A stretch of 5,123 nt of DNA from Coriobacteriales bacterium (lineage in GTDB: Bacteria > Actinomycetota > Coriobacteriia > Coriobacteriales > UBA8131). The notes under the pieces were generated by a model. It was not told the origin of the DNA. It ran no database searches and saw only the letters and a list, made by a program, of their open reading frames with translations. Numbering within the stretch: position 1 is the stretch's first letter; each line of letters begins with the position of its first letter. This document shows, one piece after another, positions 1 to 5,123 of the stretch. The position numbers were made by a program, and so were the translations under genes. The stretch spans positions 1 to 5,123 of the forward strand of contig JAISMZ010000185.1 in the NCBI GenBank assembly GCA_031276475.1, read 5' to 3'.

Positions 1-1371
1 GACGACCTTGCCGGTATGGTCGCCGCCGAGGGCATCCTCACCTCGCACGGCGGCAAGACCTCCCACGCCGCGGTCATCGCGCGCGGCATGGGTACCCCCT
101 GTGTCTGCGGGGCCGAGGCCTTAAAGATTGATGCTGAAGCCAAGCAGGCCGCAGTGCAGGGGACCGACATCATCATCCACGAGGGTGACATCATCTCCCT
201 TGACGGCACCTCAGGGATCGTCGTGTTGGGTGCGGTTGAGCTGGTTCTGCCCACGTTAAGCGGGGATTTGGACACGATTTTGGAGTGGGCCGACGGTTTT
301 CGCACGATGGGCGTGCGCGCCAACGCCGACAACCCCGAAGACGCCCAGCTCTCGCGCGACTTCGGCGCGGCGGGCATTGGGCTTTGCCGCACGGAGCATA
401 TGTTCTTAGGCGAGCGCAAGGCGATCATCCAAAGCTTCATTCTCACCGACGATGACGCGGTGCGCGAAAAGGCCCTCTCCGACCTGCTCAAGGTGCAGAC
501 CGAGGACTTCTATGGGATGTTCAAGGCGATGGATGGCCTGCCGGTGGTGGTTCGTCTGCTCGACCCGCCGCTGCACGAGTTCCTTGACGACCCGCGTTCG
601 CTTGAGGTGGAGATCACCCGCCTTGAGCTGGCCGCAGCCGACGCCGATCTGGTGATTACCAAGCGCAGCCTGCTTTCGCGCATCGACTCGATGGTGGAGG
701 TAAACCCGATGCTCGGCCTGCGCGGTGTGCGCCTAGCCATCGTCCACCCCGAGCTTGCCGCGATGCAGGTTCGGGCAATCGCCATCGCCACGGCCCGGTT
801 GCTGCGCGAGGGCCTCGCTCCCCGGCCAGAGATCATGATCCCGCTGGTCTCGGTGGTGGCTGAGCTTGCGGCCTTGCGTCTTGAGAGCGAGGCCGTACTC
901 GCCGAGGTGGCCGCCGAATATGATGTGCAGCTGGATATCCCCATCGGTACGATGATCGAGCTGCCCCGCGCCGCCGTGACGGCCGATGAGATTGCCGAGC
1001 AGGCCGATTTCTTCTCCTTTGGCACCAACGATCTGACCCAGACCGCCTTTGGTTTTTCGCGCGATGACGTGGAGAGCAAGTTCATCCCCCGCTACCTCGA
1101 GCGCCGGCTTTTGCCCTTTAACCCCTTTGAGACCATCGACGAGGGCGTGGCCAAGCTCGTTGACATCGCCTGCAAGCTGGGCCGTGAGGCGAACCCGGAT
1201 ATCACCCTGGGCGTCTGCGGCGAACATGGCGGCGATCCGGACAGCATCAAGCGCCTCTATGGTGTGGGGCTGGACTACGTCTCCTGCTCGCCGTACCGCG
1301 TGCCGCTGGCGCGTCTGGCGGCCGCTCAGGCGTCGCTTGCCGAGAAGTTCGCGGCCAGCGATAACCGGTAG
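1..1371 (+). CDS. ppdK: Pyruvate, phosphate dikinase (PPDK), 3' part, 5' end outside window
   Basis: PPDK (EC 2.7.9.1) interconverts pyruvate + ATP + Pi and PEP + AMP + PPi in the cytoplasm. In anaerobes it often works at the pyruvate/PEP step of glycolysis. The frame is open from base 1, so the gene is cut by the window edge. About 456 residues remain, and the N-terminal nucleotide-binding domains (roughly 430 residues in the family) are missing. Numbering from base 1, the phospho-histidine motif GGKTSHAAVIARGMGTPCV has the swivelling His at 22 (bases 64-66), with the Thr two residues before it that PPDK regulatory proteins modify in other species. The C-terminal PEP/pyruvate barrel follows: Arg130 in GLCRTEH, Arg185 in RLLDPPLHEF, Glu320 in GTMIELPRAA, Asn343 in FGTNDLTQ and catalytic Cys406 in GVCGEHGGDP. 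Their spacing matches the active site of Clostridium symbiosum PPDK to within a few residues. The gene ends at TAG with a short C-terminal tail. Identity is very secure. Confidence 0.97.
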   Translation, partial: DDLAGMVAAEGILTSHGGKTSHAAVIARGMGTPCVCGAEALKIDAEAKQAAVQGTDIIIHEGDIISLDGTSGIVVLGAVELVLPTLSGDLDTILEWADGFRTMGVRANADNPEDAQLSRDFGAAGIGLCRTEHMFLGERKAIIQSFILTDDDAVREKALSDLLKVQTEDFYGMFKAMDGLPVVVRLLDPPLHEFLDDPRSLEVEITRLELAAADADLVITKRSLLSRIDSMVEVNPMLGLRGVRLAIVHPELAAMQVRAIAIATARLLREGLAPRPEIMIPLVSVVAELAALRLESEAVLAEVAAEYDVQLDIPIGTMIELPRAAVTADEIAEQADFFSFGTNDLTQTAFGFSRDDVESKFIPRYLERRLLPFNPFETIDEGVAKLVDIACKLGREANPDITLGVCGEHGGDPDSIKRLYGVGLDYVSCSPYRVPLARLAAAQASLAEKFAASDNR

Positions 1372-1405
1372 GGCGGCCTGCAATGAGTAGTTGACGCCTC
1401 CCTGA

Positions 1406-1435
1406 TTGAAAAAGAAAGACGAGATCTGTTATACT
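1406..1435 (+). promoter_or_regulatory. Sigma70-type promoter with extended -10, upstream of the cell-wall protein gene
   Basis: TTGAAA (1406-1411) is followed by an 18-base gap and then TATACT (1430-1435). A TG at 1427-1428, one base before the -10 hexamer, makes an extended -10 (TGTTATACT). The predicted transcript would start near 1441-1443. It would carry a leader of about 150 nt before the start codon at 1596. A TTGACG at 1391-1396 also looks like a -35 box but lies 33 bases from TATACT, too far to pair with it. The element sits 35 bases past the ppdK stop codon, which argues that the next gene has its own transcription start. This is read from sequence only. Confidence 0.65.
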
Positions 1436-1441
1436 GAGAAA

Positions 1442-1595
1442 CGCGGGTGAGAATTCGGCAGCTGCCGGCAAGGTGGCAAGCTGCCGGCTTTGTATGCCGC
1501 AGGTTACTTTGGCGATGCCAACTCGGACTCTTGAGCCATCTGCAATAGTAGGGGCAGTTGTCCGGCGGTCATGAGTAGGCGGATGGGAGTCAGTG
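1442..1595 (+). other. Structured 5' leader of the cell-wall protein gene, possible cis-regulatory RNA
   Basis: No gene is visible in this stretch between the predicted transcription start and the start codon. It can form several hairpins. The strongest pairs CGGCAGCT (1456-1463) with AGCTGCCG (1479-1486) and extends inward through GCC (1464-1466) with GGC (1475-1477), with one bulged A. A second pairs TTGGC (1509-1513) with GCCAA (1517-1521). A third pairs CTGC (1540-1543) with GCAG (1554-1557), enclosed by GGAC (1525-1528) with GTCC (1560-1563). AGCTGCCGGC also occurs twice as a direct repeat (1460-1469 and 1479-1488), which would allow alternative pairings. I could not match it to a riboswitch class: the conserved loops of c-di-GMP-I and c-di-AMP riboswitches were not found. 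Function is inferred only. Confidence 0.35.
1585..1589 (+). promoter_or_regulatory. Ribosome binding site deciding the start of the cell-wall protein gene
   Basis: GGGAG lies three bases before a GTG at 1593 and six bases before an ATG at 1596, in the same frame. The spacing and the stronger codon favour ATG 1596. Starting at GTG would add only one Met. An in-frame stop (TGA at 1572-1574) rules out any start further upstream. Confidence 0.6.
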
Positions 1596-3473
1596 ATGTA
1601 TCGACGTCATTCAAGCAGGCGATCTAGCGCCCGATCCACCGTTTTGCCGCTCATTCTCTGTTTTGCCTTACTGTTGATCATGCTCCCTCTATCCGCTGTT
1701 GCCGATGATGCGTTGGTGCCGGAGCGGTCGGGTGAGAAGCCGGACAGTATTGCCGGCTCTGTTGCCGATTCGCTCGTTGAGAGGGTGGCCGATGCGGCAC
1801 GCTCGCCACAGGCGGTCTTGTCTGCTGATCGGGTGGCGTCATTTCTGAAAGGCGATTACCTCATCGATTCTGAGGGCATCGCGGATTTTGAGCAGGGCGG
1901 TGCTTCTGCTCTGCCACCTCTTGGGACGTCTGTAGATGTTGAGAGTGGCGCCACAGGCGATGTTGCCGCACTCGGGTCGGCGGTAGCAGGTGAGGTGGAT
2001 ATCGCTGCCTCCGACGCTGGCAGCGAAGATCTTCTGCCGCTGGCAACCACCCTCGCCAACCCATCATGGCAGCGTCTGGGAGGCATCAACCGCTATGAGA
2101 CGATGCAGAAGATCGTTCGCGAGGGTTGGCAGGATGCGGAGGTTGCGTTTCTCTCCACCGGTGAGAAATTTCCCGACGCCCTGGCCGCCAGCTGCCTGGC
2201 TGGGCTCTTTGACGCGCCGATCCTGCTCACGGAGTCCGATACGCTGAATGCCTTCGCACGCCAGGAACTCATCCGTCTGGGTGTTGATACGGTCTTCATT
2301 CTCGGCAGCACAGCTACCCTCTCTGAGAATGTTGAAAAACAGGTTCAGTCCCTGTCCCCGTCCGGTGTGCAGACTCTCCGCATCGGCGGAGAGAATCGTT
2401 ATCAAACGGCTTATTTGCTCTACGATTTATATGATTATATCATGGCGGGGTTTGTAGAGGAGAACTACGAAAGCGCTGAGTATATAAGCAGAATAGCCAT
2501 CGTTGCGACCGGTACCAAGTTCCCCGACGCGCTCTCGATTGCCCCTGTGGCTTACGCGACTTGGAGCCCAATCTTTCTCTACGATCCGTACAGCGGCTTT
2601 GACGGCCAGACATTGGCCGCTCTGACCTCCGGCAGATTCGATCTGATTCTGTTGATTGGTGGTGATGACCCTGCGACCCTGCCCGATGCTGCCATCCGCA
2701 GCCAGCTGGGGGCGATGGGAGCCGCCGACAGGTGTCAGCGTATTGCCGGCTCTGATCGTTACCTGACCTCTCTTGCGGTTGCCAACATGGCCCTCGAGAC
2801 GGACGCGCTTGGGGAAGTGCGTGGCGATGTTCACGTTGCCCCAACGATAAGCCTCGCCAAAGGCAGTGACTTTCCCGATGCCCTCGCTGGCGCCGCCCTC
2901 AGCGGCAAGCTGAGAGCTCCCTTGTCCTTAGTAGCGGATTCACCGGAAGGGCGTGTTGGCATCTATCGCATGGTAGCGCGCAATCACTATCATGGCGCGC
3001 TTGAAACAGGTTATCTGTTGGGCAGTGAGCTTTCGGTATCAAGTGACATCGAGACGGCGGTCAAGACATTTGGCTCCCCTACGAACTTTGAGCAGCGAGT
3101 GGTCGATCTGGTTAATGTTGAGCGTGCAAACAACGGAGTTTCGCCTCTACAGGTTCGACCGATACTTCAGGGGGTGGCCGATATCCGTGCTGACGAATTG
3201 ACCCAGTACTTTGACCACGTGCGTCCGAACGGTTTAGATTGTTTGACCGCATTTACCCGTGATCTACAGGGCGATGAGCTGTCGTTGGTGAACTCGGGAG
3301 CGGGTGAGAACATTGCCCTTGGCTATCCCAGCCCGGAGGCGGTGGTGAGTGCCTGGATGGACTCGCCAGGTCATCGGAGCAACATACTTAATCCAAGTTT
3401 TACCCACATCGGCGTCGGTCACGTTGTCTTTGACGGCAGGTCTTACTGGGTGCAATTTTTTGGCGGTATTTAG
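1596..3473 (+). CDS. Secreted cell-wall-binding protein: three CWB2 repeats plus C-terminal CAP/SCP domain
   Basis: This 625-residue protein is predicted to be exported and held non-covalently on the cell wall. Residues 1-36 form a signal peptide: a basic N-terminus, a hydrophobic stretch at about 17-33 and a likely cut after AVA (34-36). Residues 37-155 are Ala/Ser/Asp-rich and match no family I know. Three CWB2 repeats (PF04122 type) follow at about 160-255, 262-373 and 382-490. Each has an R-x-x-G-x-x-RY start (R160, R262, R382), an FPDAL motif (192, 309, 426) and a late LG/IGG strand. In clostridia such triplets bind anionic wall polymers. Residues 498-625 are a bacterial CAP/SCP (YkwD-like) domain with His541 in YFDH, Glu571 in GENIA, His593 in SPGHRSNIL and THIGVG at 603-608. 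The domain's biochemical role in bacteria is poorly defined; hydrolase or binding functions are possible. The ends look intact. Regulation is likely through the promoter and leader just upstream. Confidence 0.95.
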   Translation: MYRRHSSRRSSARSTVLPLILCFALLLIMLPLSAVADDALVPERSGEKPDSIAGSVADSLVERVADAARSPQAVLSADRVASFLKGDYLIDSEGIADFEQGGASALPPLGTSVDVESGATGDVAALGSAVAGEVDIAASDAGSEDLLPLATTLANPSWQRLGGINRYETMQKIVREGWQDAEVAFLSTGEKFPDALAASCLAGLFDAPILLTESDTLNAFARQELIRLGVDTVFILGSTATLSENVEKQVQSLSPSGVQTLRIGGENRYQTAYLLYDLYDYIMAGFVEENYESAEYISRIAIVATGTKFPDALSIAPVAYATWSPIFLYDPYSGFDGQTLAALTSGRFDLILLIGGDDPATLPDAAIRSQLGAMGAADRCQRIAGSDRYLTSLAVANMALETDALGEVRGDVHVAPTISLAKGSDFPDALAGAALSGKLRAPLSLVADSPEGRVGIYRMVARNHYHGALETGYLLGSELSVSSDIETAVKTFGSPTNFEQRVVDLVNVERANNGVSPLQVRPILQGVADIRADELTQYFDHVRPNGLDCLTAFTRDLQGDELSLVNSGAGENIALGYPSPEAVVSAWMDSPGHRSNILNPSFTHIGVGHVVFDGRSYWVQFFGGI

Positions 3474-3526
3474 CAGCTGCATTTTCTGGAGCGGCGCTGC
3501 CAGTTAAGCGATGGGATGGCGAGACG

Positions 3527-5062
3527 ATGCCCCTGTTGATTAAAAACGCCGCAGCGGTTATCAGCTGCGACGATGCCGATACGGTTTACGAACACGTTGA
3601 TCTGCTGGTTGAGGGCGGCCAGATCCGCGCGATTGTACCGGCGGGCACGGATCTGGCTGCTGCGACGGCCGGTGCCGCGACGGCTGCCGCGGCGGCTGCT
3701 GCTGGGTTGTCTGCCGCTATTGGGCGAGATGCCGCTGCTGGGAGAGATGCCGCTGCGTCGCCCGCAAGCGCGACGGCTGCAGCTGCAGGCGCCCCGTCCT
3801 CCTCCACAACTGAACCGGCTGCGCCCCTCCAGGTGCTTGACGCCACCGGCATGGCGGTCTATCCCGGCCTGATAAACACCCATCACCACCTCTACCAGAC
3901 CTTCAGTCGCAACCTGCCGGCGCTGCAAGACCTGGAGCTCTTTGATTGGCTGAGGGCCTCGTATCAGATCTGGCGCAGGCTGGATGCCCAGGTTGTGTAC
4001 TACAGCTCGCTGGTCGGCCTGGGCGAGCTGCTGAAGTACGGCTGCACGACCTGTGCCGACCATCATTACGTCTTCCCGCGCGGTGTCGAGGGCATTACGG
4101 AGGCGCAGTTTGAGGCGGCCGGGCGGCTGGGCGTGCGCCTGCACGCGGCGCGGGGGAGCATGGACCTAAGCGAGAAGGACGGCGGTCTGCCGCCCGACAG
4201 CGTCGTGCAGGCGATAGACGAGATCCTTGCCAGCAGCGAGGCGGCTGTCGCGCGCTTTCATGACCCATCACGCTTCTCGATGCGCCAGGTCTTCCTTGCG
4301 CCCTGTTCGCCTTTCAGCGTCTCGTCCGAGCTGCTGCGCGAATCGGCCACGCTGGCGCGCCGGCTGGGCGTGCGCCTGCATACCCATCTGGCCGAGACCC
4401 GCGACGAGGAGGCCTACACGCTGGAGCGCTTTGGCCAGCGTCCCCTGGACTATCTGGCCGATCTGGGCTGGCTGGGCGACGATGTCTGGTTTGCCCACGG
4501 CATCCACTTTACCCGCGAGGAGCTGGCGCGGCTGGCCGCGGCCGGAAGCGGCGTGGCGCACTGTCCAATCTCCAACATGAAGCTGGCCAGCGGTGTTTGC
4601 CGACTGCCGGAGCTGCTCGAACAGGGCGTGCCGGTGGGCCTGGCGGTGGACGGCTCGGCGTCCAACGACGGCTCCGACCTTTTGGAGGAGTTGCGGGTCG
4701 GCTACCTGCTGCACCGGCTGCACTCCAGCATCAATCGGCGCCTCCCCAAGGTGCCTTCTGGCTACGAGATGCTCAAGGTCGCCACCCGCGGCTCGGCCTG
4801 CCTGCTCGGACGCGACGACATCGGCAGCCTGGAGGCAGGCAAGGCCGCGGATATGTTCCTCGTCAATTTAAACCGCATCGAGTTCTGCGGTGCCTTGGCA
4901 GACCCCGCCGCGCTTTTGGCGACGGTGGGACTGAAGGCCGCAGCAGATTACGTTATTGTAAATGGCAAAATAGTTGTCGAGGAGGGGCGCCTCGCCACAT
5001 TGGACGAGGACCGTCTTGTATCCGAGGCCGCGCCGGTGGTCAGGAGATACCGGGCTGAATGA
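3527..5062 (+). CDS. Metal-dependent amidohydrolase, probable 8-oxoguanine deaminase
   Basis: This 511-residue protein belongs to the cytosine deaminase/chlorohydrolase branch of the amidohydrolase superfamily. Metal-site residues are visible: His119 and His121 (NTHHHLYQ), His287 with Glu290 (HTHLAE), His324 (FAHGIH) and Asp375 (AVDGSASND). Their order and the His324-Asp375 spacing fit this branch. TTCADHHYVFP (174-184), LHAARGSM (205-212), LAPCSPFSVS (257-266) and AHCPISNMKLASG (344-356) resemble the Pseudomonas 8-oxoguanine deaminase Pa0142 as I recall it. That enzyme deaminates 8-oxoguanine to urate and ammonia (EC 3.5.4.32). A related aminohydrolase (AtzB-like or isoxanthopterin deaminase) is the main alternative. 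Residues 1-38 and about 101-113, with the C-terminal 430-511, form the usual beta-sandwich around the barrel. Residues 39-100 are an odd Ala-rich insertion. No signal peptide, so cytoplasmic. ATG 3527 is the first usable start; only a weak GGGA precedes it. The gene lies 53 bases after the cell-wall gene. Confidence 0.88.
   Translation: MPLLIKNAAAVISCDDADTVYEHVDLLVEGGQIRAIVPAGTDLAAATAGAATAAAAAAAGLSAAIGRDAAAGRDAAASPASATAAAAGAPSSSTTEPAAPLQVLDATGMAVYPGLINTHHHLYQTFSRNLPALQDLELFDWLRASYQIWRRLDAQVVYYSSLVGLGELLKYGCTTCADHHYVFPRGVEGITEAQFEAAGRLGVRLHAARGSMDLSEKDGGLPPDSVVQAIDEILASSEAAVARFHDPSRFSMRQVFLAPCSPFSVSSELLRESATLARRLGVRLHTHLAETRDEEAYTLERFGQRPLDYLADLGWLGDDVWFAHGIHFTREELARLAAAGSGVAHCPISNMKLASGVCRLPELLEQGVPVGLAVDGSASNDGSDLLEELRVGYLLHRLHSSINRRLPKVPSGYEMLKVATRGSACLLGRDDIGSLEAGKAADMFLVNLNRIEFCGALADPAALLATVGLKAAADYVIVNGKIVVEEGRLATLDEDRLVSEAAPVVRRYRAE
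3641..3826 (+). other. Low-complexity Ala-rich insertion within the deaminase gene
   Basis: These bases encode residues 39-100 of the deaminase, almost entirely Ala, Gly, Ser, Thr and Pro. They fall between the early beta-strands (ending GQIRAIV) and the strand leading into VLDATGMAVYPGLIN. In relatives this join is normally a turn of roughly 10-15 residues, so about 50 residues are extra. The frame is kept and all catalytic motifs lie downstream and intact, so it is most likely a flexible surface loop rather than damage. Confidence 0.8.
3713..3757 (+). repeat. 18-base tandem repeat, two and a half imperfect copies
   Basis: Copy 1 (3713-3730) and copy 2 (3731-3748) are 18-base units starting GCCGCT and ending GAGAT. 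They encode AAIGRD and AAAGRD. A partial third copy (3749-3757) begins GCCGCTGCG. The unit length is a multiple of three, so copy-number changes would keep the frame. It lies inside the Ala-rich insertion and suggests that the insertion grew at least partly by local duplication. Confidence 0.75.
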
Positions 5063-5084
5063 CGCTACTGTTCAGGCGGTGGCA

Positions 5085-5123
5085 AAACGGGGACGGCTTT
5101 GGGCGGAGGGCAGAAATGGGGAC
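5085..5123 (+). repeat. Repeated AAAYGGGGAC motif at the window edge
   Basis: AAACGGGGAC (5085-5094) and AAATGGGGAC (5114-5123) are two 10-base copies differing by one base, 29 bases apart start to start. They lie just past the deaminase stop codon, and the second touches the end of the window. Similar GGGGAC-type motifs occur in intergenic repeats linked to REP-associated tyrosine transposases, but no transposase or full hairpin is visible here. No other feature is seen in bases 5063-5123. Confidence 0.3.

Noticed and set aside
510..1085. Long antisense open frame opposite ppdK (and a second at 733-1383)
   Set aside because: GC-rich coding sequence commonly leaves the opposite strand open. 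The translations are Arg/Ser-rich with no recognisable motif, and the + strand protein is certain.
1371..1402. Terminator after ppdK formed by GGGCGGC and GCCTCCC
   Set aside because: The stem has a mismatch, an 18-base loop, and is followed by an A-rich, not T-rich, tract.
1442..1560. c-di-GMP-I (GEMM) or c-di-AMP riboswitch
   Set aside because: Partial resemblance (GCAAGC, CCGGC, GGTTAC) but the conserved GGGCAAACC and GACGCAAAG segments, and the c-di-AMP core, are absent. Kept only as an unclassified leader.
1571..1627. 18-codon open frame overlapping the start of the cell-wall gene
   Set aside because: It has no ribosome binding site of note, no regulatory codon run, and overlaps the real start in another frame.
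3473..3526. Terminator or promoter between the cell-wall gene and the deaminase
   Set aside because: Only short imperfect stems such as GCAGC/GCTGC with no T-tract. TTGACG at 3430-3435 has no good -10 partner.
3470..4144. Antisense open frame opposite the deaminase start
   Set aside because: It spans the Ala-rich insertion, has no recognisable domain, and overlaps a clear amidohydrolase on the + strand.
4597..5058. Second + strand open frame inside the deaminase gene
   Set aside because: It is a shadow frame of GC-rich sequence. The deaminase frame contains the conserved HCPISNM and VDGSASND motifs across the same bases.

Overview
The window looks like ordinary chromosome from a moderately high-GC anaerobic actinobacterium. 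The best guess is class Coriobacteriia (Olsenella/Atopobium/Eggerthella-like). That is inferred from three things: a bacterial PPDK, an exported protein with three cell-wall-binding type 2 repeats joined to a CAP/SCP domain, and GC-rich coding sequence with GTG/ATG starts. No taxonomic marker is present, so the assignment is tentative.

Layout, all on the + strand: (1) bases 1-1371 are the 3' half of a pyruvate, phosphate dikinase gene, entered just before its phospho-histidine motif. (2) Bases 1372-1595 are an intergenic region. It holds a convincing sigma70-type promoter with an extended -10 element and a leader of about 150 nt that can fold into several hairpins. (3) Bases 1596-3473 encode a secreted cell-wall protein: signal peptide, unassigned N-terminal segment, three CWB2 repeats and a C-terminal CAP domain. 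(4) After a 53-base gap, bases 3527-5062 encode a metal-dependent amidohydrolase most like 8-oxoguanine deaminase, with an unusual Ala-rich insertion of about 60 residues. (5) The last 61 bases hold no gene, but a short A/G-rich motif occurs twice there.

The three genes do not form an obvious pathway. PPDK belongs to pyruvate/PEP metabolism, the second gene to the cell envelope and the third to purine salvage or breakdown. The cell-wall gene has its own promoter. The deaminase gene may be read through from it, because I see neither a clear terminator nor a clear promoter in the 53-base gap. I see no mobile element, CRISPR array, tRNA or rRNA, and no clearly new system. The best leads are the structured leader RNA and the low-complexity insertion in the deaminase.
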